From Vitis vinifera (Eukaryota > Streptophyta > Magnoliopsida > Vitales > Vitaceae): DNA of 64,000 bases. The DNA lies in contig NC_081815.1 of the NCBI RefSeq assembly GCF_030704535.1, positions 3,606,501 to 3,670,500 on the forward strand, written 5' to 3'. The notes under the pieces were generated by a model that saw only the letters and a list, made by a program, of their open reading frames with translations, had not been told where the DNA came from and ran no database searches. Positions 1 to 14,825 of the stretch are shown here, piece by piece. A program made the position numbers and the translations under genes. Positions within the stretch are counted from its first letter, which is position 1. Every line of letters begins with the position of its first letter.

Positions 1-678
1 TGCATCTGTTCTTCTTAAAGTCCTACCAATGCAACATTTTAGGAGATGTTCAGAATAATGTGCTTCTTCTTCTAGCTTGAGATATTGCAGATATGACATA
101 AATGTAGTGTTAAATAGGTTCTTCTGAAGTTCCACTTGTCTTGTCTTATGATAAATATGGAAGGAGAAAATTATGTTTGAAGTTCCATTTTGGTGGCAAA
201 TCTTACTCAGATACAGAAAAATGAAAACTTTTTAAAATAACAGGAATCAGTATAAAAGAAAATGCATGGAAACTCCACTGAACTTTTAATAATACTGAAA
301 GATAAGCCAAAAAGGTGATGCAGTTTGTTGGTAATTTCTTAGCACCTTTATAAGGCCAATATAGGAGGAGTCAGTGAAGGTATCATGTGTCAGAAGGGCC
401 CAAGGAAGGGAATTTTCTCTATGAAGTCTTTTTATAATGTTTTGGTTATTGGAGGTGAAAATGTTATCCCTCGAAGGAGATTTGGTGCAGCTTGATACTC
501 TGAAAGACATCAAGTTTCTGATGACTTTTAGCTGATCACCTTCCATTGCTTATAGATATCCTATGGGAGACAGATATTTTTCTATAAGCGGTTGTGATAT
601 CAGCTTTCAATTTTTAACTTGCCCTTAATCACACATTTACATCTAACTTTGCTTCTTTTTAACCGCTCTCATCTGTAG

Positions 679-3600
679 GTACAACTTTGGATGGAGTCAT
701 GGGAAAGAGAAGCTTGAATCTGGAAAACCTGGTAAGTATTTTTTTTTAGGAACTCTATAAATGATTTATGACCTAACACAATCAAGCTTCCTCTTGTGGA
801 ACCTCCTGTGGCACATAGAGCAATTATTCTCTAAGTCTTTTTATAGTTCATTAGTATATAAGAAAATATTAAAGATCATTTGAGAGAACCTCAAAATGTA
901 TATGATGCATCTTCCCTCACCCAATCAATCCCTCAATCAATGCCTCAATTTTATAATTAGCAAAATGATTTTTGCTTCCCAGTTTAGTTTTCAAAGCAAT
1001 ATTTTCAGTTATGAAAAAAATAAAAGGCCATTCAATAGTCGTTAGGGAGATGGCCATGGCCCTTACGGTGCTGTTGAGATCGGTTGTTAATACATGTATA
1101 AGATAGAGCTCTCTGTTTTTTAATTTCTTCTAATGCTTTTGGTAAACCTACCCTTAGGTTTCCATCAGCCTTTTCTAGCACCACCAGATTGACCGAACTG
1201 TCAAAAATGTAAAAGTTATGTTTATTTATGAAAGTAAAAGTTCAGAAAATTGCAATAACTCTCTAATGTACAAAAGCAAATGTTATTTCATTTATTCGTT
1301 ATTTACTAAAATAAACTTGTTGGCAAGGTTATGACAAGAAACTAAGATAGTGAATATCTTTAGTATTTGCAAGGTCAAACTAAATACTTCAACTTTTTGA
1401 ACAAGTTGTTGGGTTGACTTGTTTACTAATGGTTCAGGGTCCAATAAATATATATTCTTCACCTGTTGCTTTTCTCTTGCATTTTGTTGTGCAGATATGT
1501 TGAAAGGCTCTTTCTATGCAAATCCAATATTAGACATACCCACAACTGAGGCACCTCTTATCCAACGGTATAATGGCTATGAACATTTTTATTTATTGTG
1601 CTTTTAAATATTGCTCATTAATCCTAGATTGTGTATATGGCTAGGGAATCTGTGCTCTGTGAGGGAAGAAGCAACTTGATAATTCAATACAATTTTCCCC
1701 TTTCAAGATTAAAGAAAATTTGTAAATTGGCAGATGAACAATGTCTGAAAGAGTTTCTTATGCTAATCAACTGTGAAAACCATAATGTGACCCAAAACCT
1801 TAACCTACTAGGTCATTGGCCAACAATATATATATCAAGCTGGCATAAACACTTTCTCCCACATGCAGTCTTCTCTTGCTTTGCATGTGGACCCATTAAA
1901 TATACATGACCTCTTGAAAACCAAGGCTATGATACTATGTTGCACAAACAACATATATTAGGTTATGGCCTTAACAATCATTAATCTTCCTCAAAAACAC
2001 ATGTTTTGAGCATTTTTGCATTTCTTCTGTTAATCAAGTATAAAATCCATTCTTTAAATTGTATAATTGACTGCATATTTTTTTGGATAATGTTTGTTTA
2101 GTTGAATGGAGACATGTACAGAAGCATCCATAGGTGCTCTTTTTCTTTGTGGTGCTGTTTTTCCATATATTGCAGGGTGTCAACTTGTTACTTAAGTAGA
2201 CCAAGAAATAATCTGTGACCATTCCTGTGTGAAAGGTGTATAGAAGCATATGCCGAACTGGTTTATATCAATTGCTTTGCCTCTTGCTAAAGAAGTTTTG
2301 ATGATTGTTAAAAGGATAAGGAGTTTATATTGTAGCAAAAGGGTTGTAGATTCCTGTCAAATAGTATAGAATTAAGCATATGGATAGAGAGGGAGGAAGT
2401 CTTGGGTGACACATGCATCTTATGTGAAATTGAAGTTAGTTGATCCATGTCTTTGCTTGGCTGAGATTTTTCTTCGAAAGTTCAAAATATGTTTATGTTA
2501 TTTGATCTGTGTCATGTGCATGTATACATTTTTCCAAACTTAATGAGGGTACTTTCGGGTGGGGAGTGGAGGAGGGAGAGGGAAGGAGTGCTGAGTGGAG
2601 CATCTCTGTAAATACAAGTTCTTTTAATTTTCATTACTATTGTGGATACTTGCAATTCATTTTATCAGGAATAGGTTAAATCATGGGTTTTGGAAAACTA
2701 TCCACCTCCTTCTCTTACTTTTCCTTGTTTTCTTCTTTTTCCTTCTTCCACTTGGAAACTTAATAAACATTTTAGAACATAGATTGGGAGACTCTATGAG
2801 AAGACAGGATGGCCTATGATTTAATAGAAAATAGCACCCCAAAATAGATTTAAATGGAGTAGGACTGATGTAGCAAACCTAAGTAGTTGGTTAATGTTTT
2901 TTTGAGTTAAGATGATTAAGAAAATTATGAGTGTTGTGTTTTTATATATATATATTGCTCGATATTCCAAAATAATTTTTGGTACAGTTTCTCCAGTAGT
3001 CAATTAATTATTATTTCTGATATATTCTCATCATTATAACTATTAAATGATACACATTCAAATATATATATTTGATTGACAATACTATGATATATTGCTC
3101 ACAGAACTTCAATCTCTACGTTACAGAGTTTTAAAAATTATGAGATATTTGCCCATCACAAAAATAACAATGAGCTATTGTGTTGTATTAATTTTTGAAG
3201 GAGTGAATGAAGATGGTATCCAAAAATTGTATTTCACAAATCAAGAATGCTGATTTTCCTGCCCTTTTCTGTATTTTCGTGAAACATTGCCTGAAGTTGT
3301 TTTTAAGACAAGGAGGACACGAGAGAGTATTGGAGAAAAAAACTGTTCCCTTGTAAGACCTTGGCCTAAATCCAGGATCCCAGCTATAGAACATGAATGT
3401 TTGGCTGAAATGGATGATAAATCCTTGTTTATCACAATATAAATCACTGTGTTTCTATGAAATATCAGCTGAAATTGTTTTAAGACAAGGAGAAAAGGTG
3501 AGGAAGAGTAACAAAGAAATGCTCCCTTTTAGAGGACATGCATGCTTAGCCATAGATGAAAAAATGAGATGAAAATTCTTGTTGTTATTGAAATAAAAAT

Positions 3601-6600
3601 GACACATAATTTTTAAATGCTTGTATAACAATTAACTGTCCTATTTTTTATTTTTCTTTACTATTGCTTTTTTTTTTTTTTAACTCATGTTTGGTCTGTA
3701 GGTATCCATCATATTGTGGACCAAATATATGGCCAAAACATGCTTTGCCAGAACTCGAAGTGGGTATGTTCACATCCAATTCTTTTGTTCTCTCTGCTAG
3801 GATTTTATGATGCTTAACTTTTCAGCATATGTAGATGTTCTCTTTCCTGAAGTTTGTCTAACATTGTTCTCAAGAAACATTTAGGATCTGTAGATATAAT
3901 ATGAGTGATAATACATGCCAAGGCTAAAGATATGATTCCCACTGGTGCATACATGTGAATGACTATATGAACTATCTTGAATCATATGCTTTGTTGGTGT
4001 AATTAATTCGTATTATTATTTGGTTGAAGCAATTATCATATTGGTCCACAACATTTGCTGGTCCCTCTTTGTGAAACTTCTGATTATCAGTTATCTATTG
4101 ATCTTTAATTGTTAACCAACTTACTTTTTCCTTGTGTTGATTTTAACATATGTATTCTCCACATCATTTTTTCAAAATATATTCTTTGCTATCGTCTCTT
4201 TCCTTGGAATTGATTTATTCTAAGTGATTTTGGTTCCAGACTTTGCTTCCTACAAGTTATTTTTCCTTACATGTGCATGTTCGAAGAAAAGGAATGATGC
4301 CCCACAAGGGTCTGGACAGAAATTTTGTGAACAATTATTAGAGGCAGTGAGCTCTTATTACAATGCAAAAAGAAGTTTATGCATGTCTAAGTGTTTCGTG
4401 TGCATTGATATTTTAGCAAATGATGATGGCTTGAGAGCAAGATCTACTAATTGAATATAGTGAATGTCTTTTAAGATTCTGATGCTTCGTGGATTATATG
4501 GTTTCTAAAATTGGTTATTGATATGTAGCTTTCAAAGCTCTTGGGAAGCTGATCCTGGATGTTGGGTCAATGGTGGCATATCACTGTGATCAATATGGTA
4601 AATTCTCCATATCTAGGGTTTTGAATTTCTCACAGCAACACCAAAAGTGAACTATCATTGTGTAAGCTATCTGTTTTCACATATTTTGTTAGAACAGTTG
4701 ATTGTTTGCACAAACTTTTTAAGGACTTCTTTAATACATATTATTTTAGTCACGTTCCATATGAATATATTTAGAGGACTTCAGAGAAAACTAATTTGAA
4801 AAGAGTTCAATCTTCATTGACAAGGAAGAGTGTGGACTGGAAATTTAATGAGCTTTATTTTTTGAGCTTATTTCCCAGTTGTCTAATTAAGTTACATCTA
4901 TATTTGTATCCATTATTAAGTTACCTTGGACTAAGTGGTGAGCCTTTCTCATCCTTACTGGTTTGAGAATCGGAAGGAAGAGACAATATGAGGAAAAAAC
5001 AATGAATATGACTAAAAAAGAATGGAAAAGGCGATCCATATGTTTGACGATGACTGTGAAGCTTGAAAAGTAACTCAAGGACATATGATAATGTTGAAAT
5101 GGATGGGAAAGTTTATGGAGAACCTTGATGGCTATGAAATTTCATTTAAATATTAGGAAAGATTTCCAAATCTCTGTTTCAAAAATTCCAAAAACATTTC
5201 CTGTGCCTTTTTAAGAAGCATTTAACTGTTTTCCTGGGAAATTGATGCTTCATGTCCTGTAATTTTGATGGAGGTTTCTCGTCGGTTTTTGAACAGGATT
5301 CATGGGAAACAGCTCTCTATGAAGATGGGTGTTTTCAATATTTATGTTCTCATCTATAAGGGAGAAATGAATACTTTAAACCTTAAGTGACAAAAAAATA
5401 ACCTCTCTAAACATCAATTTCTTTCTATATATTTTTGACAGAAGTTGTCCACCAGTTCTGAATGGTGTTTTTGGGAAATGAGTTTCCCTCTTGAAAGTTG
5501 AGCTTTCGGACCATGTTCTTGTCTACAAGGGAGAGATAATGCTTCAAGCCTCAAATCTGACAAAAATTAACTTTTACTCATTACCTGGCATTTCCCAAAT
5601 AAGTTGTAATATATTTATGGGGCCATGCCAAGCTTGAATTGGTGTTTAGAAGATTTATCTGCATTGGGCTCAGATGTTTCGATTCAGGGCCCTTTCATGC
5701 TCAGGCCTAAACACGCATGTTATGGGCGTTGCTAGGCTCTGTGTAAGCTCTAAAAATTGTCAAATGCATCTTGCTTTTCTGTAACTATGTAACATGTTTG
5801 TATTTTGCCTTGCTGTTCTCTTAAGTGACCCTCAAAAAATTTTATGAGTGCTTGAGCAGTATCCAGATTGATGAAAATTAAAGAGGATGAAGGCCTAGAG
5901 AAGATACTTCTTCGCTCTCGGTGCCACAAAGGGCGTTTGCTTTATTATTTTCCAGCAGAGAAGAGGTGATTATGTTTCTTATCACACACTTTTGTGGCTG
6001 AATAATACTATTATAGAGCCCTTGGTGTTTCTTCACTCATCATGTTCTTGCAGGTCTGTTATATTTTGATCAATATGTGGCTACATTTATGTTTTCTTTG
6101 GTGAATTATATTTGCTTTATTTGCTTAGTCATAGTGCTGGGAAATACAAGATAAAGGAATTTTCAAGTTCACATGATTGAATTGTTTGTTGCTGGCACAT
6201 TCAAAGTTCTAAGTTAAAAGCTTACCTAATGAATTTCATTCATGACCTTGCTAAATTTTAAAATTACCAAAATTTTAAATCAGGAATGGAGACTTTTAAT
6301 ATTGTAGCTCTATGAAAATATTAGACTAGATTCTATAGAATTTAAGAACATAAGATGATGCAGCAGGTATTATGGAAGATATCTAAGATTATTTTTTTAA
6401 TTGGAAGACATCATTTCAAGACAGTAAAGAGCTAAAAGATGACACATGAGAAAGACAATTTCATCATCAAATGTTTTCCTTTAACTTGTTAGCCACTTTT
6501 GCTACCTCTACTACCTCTTACCTCTGTAGCTCCCTAGCTTCTTTGTTGTTGCTTTTGCTTGTTCCTATCTCTAAAGTTTGCTAGCTTCTTTTAGGAGCAT

Positions 6601-9600
6601 TTTAGTTAACTCGATTTTGGGGTGTGTGGATGGTTAAGAGAGAAATGTTGATTAGGAGGTCTAATGACCAGGAGTGACTTTGTATTTTATTTTCCTTGTG
6701 TTTTTTTTTTCTGTAATTCCAATTTAATAGGGCAGTGACTATCTGTTTGGTAATATAATAGAAATTTCAGCAGAATTCAAGTGTGGATTTTTCTTCTGTG
6801 TTGAAGGTTTAGAAAAGAATTGCTTGATAAGCATAGACTAATCTCGTTTGTGTCCTTGAATAGTACAGTACTTGGTTTGAGGACTCCAATTCTGACCAGT
6901 TAACAAATATAATAGAATTTTTTCTTGCAGTAATTGCAGCAGGGATGGTGATTCTATGTCATCTTGGTGTGGATGGCATACAGACCATGGTTCCCTTACA
7001 GGTGATCAATTCTTCCAGACATCCTACTATATTGTTAATTTCTAGCTAGAGCTCAATGATCATTTGAGCCATTCCTGTTATCTGGTTCGCTGATATGCTA
7101 TTAGTTTAAACACACTATCCTCGAGCTTCCCTGTATACTAACAACTAAAATGAAAGAGATTTGCAAATATCCATTATATTGCAATCTTAAAATTCAGTGG
7201 CCATGTGTGTGCCTGATCACTTCTTTCCTCTTCATGGATGAATTCAAAAGTGTGTCTTCTTGCTTGTCTGTGCAAGTTCTATGAGTTGAAATTAATGTAA
7301 ACTCTAGGTGCATTTGAAAACCCATGGAAAAGGAAATTACTTATTCTTTCTTGGTTTATAGCATCTATGTGTGTGTGTATTAAGTTCTATTTAAAACAAC
7401 TGTAATGATATTATTTCCATGGTGACTAAATGCTCCCTAATCAATGCAAAGAATCTGGCCCCTACTACATCAAAAGTTTGTTTAATACTTTCAATTGGAA
7501 TAACAGCCTCTATGCATAAAAACAGTTTTATTGTGTTGTCCATTAATTTTATTTAGTTTTGCACGAATTCAAAAGGAAAATTAAAATTAGGGAATTGTAT
7601 CATGTTAAGAGCAAAAAGGGTTCATGATATGTGTTTGGCGAAGAATGGTTAAGGAGGTGAGAGAGCTCCTTATATGAATTGCATAATGAAAATGAAGTAG
7701 GAAAATGATTTTTAGACAACTTACTAATTCTTTGAAGGTTAGAAATCATGTGTATATTTGAAGAAACAGGGACCAGAAACTAACAAAGTTCTAAAAAAGG
7801 AAAAAAATAGAAAAGATCTGTGGACTAACACTAAATTTCTTGGAAGGGGAGGATGATGCAGCATAGTTTACTAAGTTGTTTAGCAATATTTAAATATTAA
7901 GAATATTTCAAATGAACATAAATGACATTTTAGCTCTCTCTCTCTCTCTCTCTCTTTCCTTTTCTATATATATGTCATTACAAATAAATGAATTCCATGG
8001 ACATTGTAACTCGGATTCTGTTGGTTGAGAAACATTTTTTGTCTTCTTAGAATCTTTGTAGTTGTAAGTATTTCTCACATTGTCCGTTTAATTTCTGTTT
8101 GAATGTAGGTCTGACATGTGGCATGTTTATGAGAGATGCTGTAGAAATACCTTGCCCTGATAGTGCTGCTGGTCTTTATATTAAAACCCGAACTGATCAA
8201 ATAGTTAAAGTACACATTCTTGTTCTTAAATTCACAGTAATTCTAGGATTCACTGGCAGTTCTATTATCTCAATGATGACTGACATTCATAATTGTTTAC
8301 TCCAAAATATGAAACTATGCATCACACATATAACTGATTCTGGGACTGCTGTCTTACCTTTTACTCACCACATGTCAATGTTTGTGATATATCACACCTT
8401 TGAATGGGGATCTATTGATAGTGCCAAAATAAATGAAATCTTGGTGCTGGGATTTGTGTTTCTTGGGCAAGTTGGGGGGTGCATGATGGAAAGTCTCAGC
8501 GAAAGTTTTCAGTAAATATTCAACTAAACTCTCCTATATATTAATAGTAAAAATTGTCAGAAAGGAAACCTATGTACTGAACAAGCATGAGAAGGTTGTG
8601 GGGCCATATTCTGCCTTTTAAGGTGACTTTTGGAAAAGTGTTTAGAGTCATATGTAGATTTTTGTTTGCTCTAGGATTTTTTGTGACAAATGTGTTGATA
8701 TACAATGAAACAACCAGCCAAAAGGAAAACTAAATTCCATTACAATAAGAAAGGTAAAGCATATTTTGAAAAAAACATGCATTGTTTCAAGTATTGATAT
8801 TTCAAGTAGCGTTTAGGTCTTTCTTTCTTTCTTTCTTTTTTTAAAAATTAGTTTCATCACTTAATAGATTAGAGAATAACATGTGTTAAAAACTTGCGAT
8901 ACACGGTACAATACATTTTTTATGGAAATTGATATGTATTGCAATCCGTTTCTTATTTTAAAGTGTATCTTACGACATGTGATATTATGATACAATGATA
9001 CATATATTTTTAACTATTTTTCTATAATTTTTTTTAAAAAATAAAATTAATTTTTTGTTAAAAGGAATTTATTATATTAATTGTTTAAAATATACTAAAT
9101 GATTAAAAAATGGCCATAAAAAATAGAAATAGGTAAAATAATCTTATATAAAAAGCTACATTCTTATTGTCAAGTGTAATATTAGAAGTCAAGTAAGTTT
9201 ATTTTTACAATAAATATTAGAGAATTTTTATTTGAATGATTTGAATGTTGACAATGAAAATGATGGTGAGCAATGAATAAAATTTTTTACCTAATATATT
9301 AACTTTTTTTTTTGGTAGAAAGAAATGATGACGAATTAAAAAGTTAGAACTTTGAAGATAACACATAAAGACATATATATATATATATATGCCTAGTTAG
9401 AACAACACAATAAGTGTCTATATCAATTAACAAGACAAGAAGTGCATATGCCTAGTTAGAAGTTGGAACTAAAAATTTAAAAAGATTATTTTTTTGGATT
9501 ATGTGATGAATCTATATATTAAAGTCATATTTTGTTAATTTGAACTTGTCAAAACTTCAACATTCAATGTTTTCATGTGATATGATATAGTTTAACTCTT

Positions 9601-10470
9601 TAGATCCTACTATCTTCCATAAAATTGGTTATTATTACTCTGTATTTCATGCTTTCAATAGATATACACACATATACATATTTTTATTTTTTATTTTTTA
9701 CGATGTAAAAAAATTTACGATACATGATACATTACGGTACACAATATAGAAAAATAGAAAAACAATACATGATACCTTTACGAGTTAACAACTATGGTTA
9801 TAAGTAAATGGAGTCTACGGCAGTTGATGCTTAAGATCCCTACCTGAGCAATGATAGTTTTTCTTTAAAATTAATAGTATTGTCTAATTATCTTTAAGAA
9901 ATTGGTGAAAAAAGGATGACCTAGTAATGGGCCTTTACTGAACACAAATATCACTGAGAATCAAATCTTATAGTTAAAATATTGAAAAGCATGTGGTCTC
10001 CCTAGGTTTTTGGTTCCTGTCTTTTTGGTCTCTTCTCAACTTCGTACATAATCTTTAGGGAATGTTCCCCAAGTTAATGGAGAGAATACTTCTAAAGCCT
10101 GAAGGCACAAGTTAATGATAAGAGAGAAAAAAAGGATGATTAAACAGGAAACAGTAAATAAATTGCCATTTTTTTTCTCTTCCTCCTTTTTATATTTTTT
10201 GCAATGGAAAGGGCAACACATTTCTGAAGCAGGTAAAATAAATAATCAGAAAGTAAGAATCTCTGGCAAGTCCTATTTCTGCTTTATGTAATAGCAGTAG
10301 GTTTCTGGGTCTAAGTGACCAGGAAATCCAATGACGGTAACAAGGAAAATAATATTTACTGTGATGCAATTTTCACAAATTAATATCAATCAACTTACCT
10401 CCTATTTCATATAGTTCCTCTGTTGATTCTGTGACTGAAGTTGTCTGAGCTTCCTCTACAATTATTAGAG

Positions 10471-10512
<42 letters not shown>

Positions 10513-13500
10513 GTTAAAAGAAACAAAAAACAAAAAGGGAAGATTGAGAAAATGCACTATTGTAAAACATATAAGCATTTGTTAGTGATAAGTTGGAGCA
10601 CAGTAGATAGGTTAATTAGACAACACATCTAGAGCAAGGGTGTTATTTGGTTGTCTCTATGCATTTGCAATAGGAAAATACGATGACTGCCTCTCAACCT
10701 GTACATCTAATATTTGAATGTAACCCTGTATGACTCCACGAAATAGATGTAGACATAAAAAGAGACTGTGATGCCATATTCCTTCTGTTAATGATGTCTC
10801 TGGCTTTTGGAGCTATGCTAAGGGTCCATACTTGGGGCATTTCTGTAGTATCATAATATCCCTTTCCTGTAGCCTCATTTCAGTTCCACCCAGTCATAAA
10901 TATAGAATGTGTTACAAAAAGTTTAACAAGAAGATTGCTGATGGGGTTTTGGTTCGCAAGGTTTGGTCATTTGAATTTCCCTGATAACAAATTTTGATGT
11001 GCTCTTTTATGTTGATAACTTGAAAAAGCATTGCTTCATTTAAGTGGTATACGAAGTACCTCAGTACTTTAGATGGATAGATATAGTTTTCCATATATTA
11101 CCCTGGATGCTGTTTTGTTCATAAGGTTGTCTTTGGAGAAGATGAAATAGCATATCAAATTGGTGAGACGGCTGAAATACTGTCCAGAGGTTATCTTTGT
11201 GCAACACCACATTGCGTTCGGGTACTTTCTGATAATCCTTTTGTCTATCCATCTAAAGCTTTGGCACAACCTTCAGGGCATAAGCCTAGTTTTCAGATTT
11301 GCATTATGATGGTATCTAGTGTGACCAGAGCATTGTTGTGCATATGTTATCGTATTGACCTAATGTAGATAGATTAAGCTTACTGAGACACCTTTCAAGG
11401 GAAAAAAAATTTGGTGGCATGCACCATTATTAAGTTTATCTACAACGAATTGTTTTTGATTGTTACCAAAATAATTCACATACACCAATACAAGTGTGGA
11501 GCACACTGCCTCTGGTTTTGTCCTGACCTTGTCCAATCACCATTAACACAAGCACCACATTAAAAGGTATGGAGGAGGACCAGCTGTATTTTCATAGAAA
11601 GGAATTGGTGTATTTTGTAATTCATCCCATTTTGCTTCTGTAGCAAAATGGTGGATGTGCCCTTTCATACCTTGATGTTGCCTCTCCAATTGGTGACAGG
11701 AAAACTAGGGTGGAGCTGAGCAAGCTGTTGGTTGCTCATGAACACCTAAGATCTAGTACTCCTCTCTATGGCCAGGGCCTGTCCATATTAAGTTAATAGT
11801 TTCACTTTCTTTCTTGTTTTCAGTTTCTGTAGTCATGTCATTCAAGAAATTATATCTTTATGGTCTGCTCATTGGTTAGGCACCTAAGGGAGAGGAGGCT
11901 TCTGGTGTTGAACGATCAACATTTGCATTATTCATGCAGCCTGACTGGTATGTGGGTTTTAATATGTAGTTGGCTGTTTTAGACATGCTTTCTTTTTTAT
12001 TAAGGGTATTCCCAGTGCTGTTTTGGTTGCTTTGATAGCATTTATACATGTTTAACCATCCTCTCTTCATGGTCAACTGAATACACTTAACAATATTGTT
12101 ACCCTTTCTTAATTGGAACAATTTCATTATCAACATCAGCTTCTCTGATCATGCCTGGTCCATTGTAACCTTATTGTGACTTGCCCCTGAATGTAATACA
12201 GCAACAGAAAACATGAAATTGATTATAAAACATCAGTGGCAACTGGCAAGGTGAGGGTATAAATCCACCATTGTTCTATTGAAACTTTAAAATTATTTTT
12301 ACAAGAAACGAAATGAATCTTTGTTTGGAACAAATTCTATACTTTTTCCAGAATGAAGAATGATGGTCCCATTTAGACTCTCTTTCTTGTATATGAACTA
12401 TTCTTGTCAACAAAAGGAAAATAGCAAGAGATTGGTTACCAGTGATAAATAGTTGTACAGGTTGTATATAACCACATGAATTGCACCACTCAGAAATGAT
12501 GGCTTTAAGAAAAGTTTTCAACTAAAATTATAGAAATGGAATTAATTTCCCCAGAAATAATTGGTTTTTCTTTCTTGTGGAAGGTCATAGTCAATCTGTT
12601 GGTTATTTGGGTATGAATTGACTGATAATATGAATATGTTCATTCCTTTTTACTGATAATCGCCTCATTCTAGGACTTTGTTACTTATCGTTTTTCTTAT
12701 TTTACTTTTTGAAACAAATGGAGTCAAATGAAGTTATCTTGTTATAGTTCGGTGTTCTTTCCTTTCTTCCCACATCTCATACACACACACATGCACTCCT
12801 AAATCTAAGGAGTATTATTGCTAAAGAATTTCAACGGTAACTGGCAGTTTACTGCTTGTCCTGAAACTTCTCACTTGTTCTTTGAAATTTTTTTCTAAAG
12901 TGATCTCGAAAATTCTGCTGAAAAAATGTGGAATCTTCTTGATGTAGAAATATATTCATCCACCGTTTCATTGTCTCTTTGCATCCCAAAGAAATAAACC
13001 TGTAAGGAGAGGTAGCTTGATGCGGAGAAGGTTTTGGAATCCATATTTTGTCAAGCTTTGGAGGAATCTCATACGGTTTCTCATTTTGGTGTTATCATTT
13101 CTTGATTATTTCTCCTCTTAGTTTCTGAGGATTGGTATTGAATCTTCACGAAGTAGAATTCACTTGTCTTTTGCAAATTGGGGATGGATATCCTAGCGGA
13201 GCAGTGTGATTATTGCTACTGTGGATCTACTCCTGATTGCATCAATTTCAAAACCTGTATTTCCTTAAAGCTATGTTTGGTTCCTGAAAATTTCGAGGGA
13301 AAATGCAAGGGAAAAAAGTAGAGAGGAAAAGTACAAGGAAAGAAAAAGTAAAGAAAAATAAAAAATAGATTTAGAGTCAATAAACTATTTTTATATACTA
13401 TTTCAAATGTATTTTACTTATTTTAATTCTTCAATATAAAGATGAAATAATTTGAAAATGCATAAGTTTTTATTTAATTTTTATTATATTTTATTTTCTT

Positions 13501-14825
13501 TGATATTTTTCATAATACAATCAAACATGAGAAAATCATTTTCCTTAATGTTTTTTTTCATTCTTTTATAGTTTATGGGAACCAAACATAATCTAAGGCT
13601 ATGTTTGGGTCCTGAAAACTTTGAGGAGAAGCAAATAAAAGGAAAAATGTTGAGAAGGATTATAAAATATTTCTCTTGTTTGGTTGTTGATGAAAAAGTT
13701 GAGAGAAAGAATTAAATTCTTGAATAATGCACTTTCCTCAAACTTTCCCCACATTTTCTAAGAAAAATTAGGGCGGAAATTTTTTATTTATTTTCTCATC
13801 TCTTTTCTTTAGTATATTTTTCTTTACCCCTTTTTTTTTTTTTTAATAATATCCAAATATAAGAAAATTATTTTCCTTAACAGTTTTTTCCCTTGCCTTG
13901 GTACCATCTAAGAACCAAACATAGCATAAAGGAAATTGACACTTTTATGAAGCCATTTGGACCTAGTTTGGAGCTATAGCAATATCCCCTTTTTATATTT
14001 TTCCTTATGCTTGGTTTGCTTGTTATCACCTGTGAATGAGTGGAAAACCTGAATTTAAATTTGACTGAAATATGTGTAATGCTGGTTTAAATTTTCTGCA
14101 TTCCTCGTTTTTGTAGGGATGAAAAGCTTAATTTTCCTGAGGAGGTGCATATTCATCAAGAGGTATGTATTCTGCACCCTAAAGTCCTTATTGGTGTGCA
14201 CTATTACAGCACTCACAATGCAAAAACCAATAGTGGCATTTGCCACCTGACCATCACCAAACTTTACCAGATTCTAGCTTTGGCATGACAATTTTTTACT
14301 CGCTGAAGACTTGATAGTGAAGAAAAAAAATGATGGGAAAGGATTCCGTGAACCAGATTCAAGATGTTTCTATGACTTTACAAGGCTCATTCATGTTATA
14401 AACGTTTTTTTTTCTCCTCATCCCAAAATCACCAGGAGTGCTTTTCTAAAGCAGAATGGATTATCTTGTGAATTTCGCCTGTTTAACTTGATTAAGTTAT
14501 TAGGACCAGTAGAGAAAGCTCGATAAATACCACCCAGATGAGTTTCAGATGATTTTCAGATAACCTGGCAGACTGAATTTGCCTTTGTCAAACTCTCTTC
14601 CTATATTACACGTTATTGTTGTATTGAAGCAATAGTATCAAAGCGCTTCGTTCACTTTGGTTTTTTGATTTCTAGTTGCGCTAAAAGTGCCACTTATGAA
14701 TGTCATGCTACTAAATCGAAATTTGTTTGTTATGTTTTTTTCAGTTGATCCCATCAAACTGTGCCTTAACTTTTGGAGAGTATTCTGAGAAGCTCCTCGA
14801 CAAATATTACCACCTGAAAAATTAA
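679..14825 (+). CDS. 2-oxoglutarate/Fe(II)-dependent oxygenase-like protein, 3' eleven exons (5' end outside window)
   Basis: Exons read by eye: 679-731, 1495-1567, 3702-3763, 4529-4597, 5860-5965, 6931-7001, 8109-8209, 11126-11221, 11880-11947, 14117-14162, 14745-14825 (TAA). All introns are GT-AG and phases agree throughout, giving 274 residues; the first base finishes a codon begun in an exon left of the window. The non-heme iron triad is visible: His137 and Asp139 in GWHTDHGSLTG and His207 in LCATPHCVR, followed by Arg222 and Thr224 (ERST), the usual place for the 2-oxoglutarate-binding RxS/T pair. The family oxidises small molecules with O2 and 2-oxoglutarate, usually in the cytosol; the substrate of this subgroup is not known to me. 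It resembles a conserved plant clade distant from hormone and flavonoid oxygenases. Introns are long (up to 2.9 kb) and hold repeats. Exon calls are strong; specific function is open. Confidence 0.85.
7934..7955. repeat. (CT)n microsatellite
   Basis: About eleven CT units lie in the intron before the exon at 8109 of the oxygenase-like gene. It is a simple repeat and likely length-polymorphic. Confidence 0.9.
8860..9815. mobile_element. probable non-autonomous inverted-repeat element in an intron
   Basis: This AT-rich block inside the intron between exons 8109-8209 and 11126-11221 begins with a TAACATGTGTTAAAAACTTG-type end. It finishes with a sequence whose reverse complement is similar (TAACCATAGTTGTTAACTCG). 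Variants of GATACATGATAC are repeated near both ends. No protein is encoded and no clear target duplication was found. It may be a MITE or a decayed hAT derivative; the borders are approximate. Confidence 0.4.
9372..9390. repeat. (AT)n microsatellite
   Basis: Uninterrupted alternating AT run inside the AT-rich intronic block of the oxygenase-like gene. Confidence 0.85.
10471..10512. repeat. (ATA)n microsatellite
   Basis: About fourteen ATA/TAA units in an intron of the oxygenase-like gene. The open frame across it encodes a poly-isoleucine run and is an artefact of the repeat. Confidence 0.95.
13270..13593. mobile_element. MITE-like element, copy 1 (GCTATGTTTGGTTCC ends)
   Basis: The left end reads GCTATGTTTGGTTCCTG. 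The right end is GGGAACCAAACATAATC, its imperfect reverse complement. The roughly 320-bp interior is AT-rich and non-coding. It lies in the intron before the exon at 14117 and abuts a second copy to the right with only 4 bp between them. The family is not named; length and structure fit a MITE. Confidence 0.55.
13598..13925. mobile_element. MITE-like element, copy 2
   Basis: Starts GCTATGTTTGGGTCCTG and ends AAGAACCAAACATAGC, giving about 15-bp imperfect terminal inverted repeats. It shares the purine-rich start (GAGGAGAA, GGAAAAATG) and length with the copy immediately to its left, so the two form a head-to-tail pair in one intron. Confidence 0.55.

Noticed and set aside
3190..5600. Diverged internal duplications in oxygenase-like introns (near 3290/3470 and 5340/5510)
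   Set aside because: Similarity is weak and could be old simple duplication; I could not set borders or a repeat family.
8099..8515. 138-codon open frame
   Set aside because: Only 8109-8209 is coding (an oxygenase exon); the rest reads through the donor into intron sequence.
10441..10632. Open frame with a poly-isoleucine run
   Set aside because: It is produced by the (ATA)n microsatellite in an intron and has no protein-like sequence outside it.
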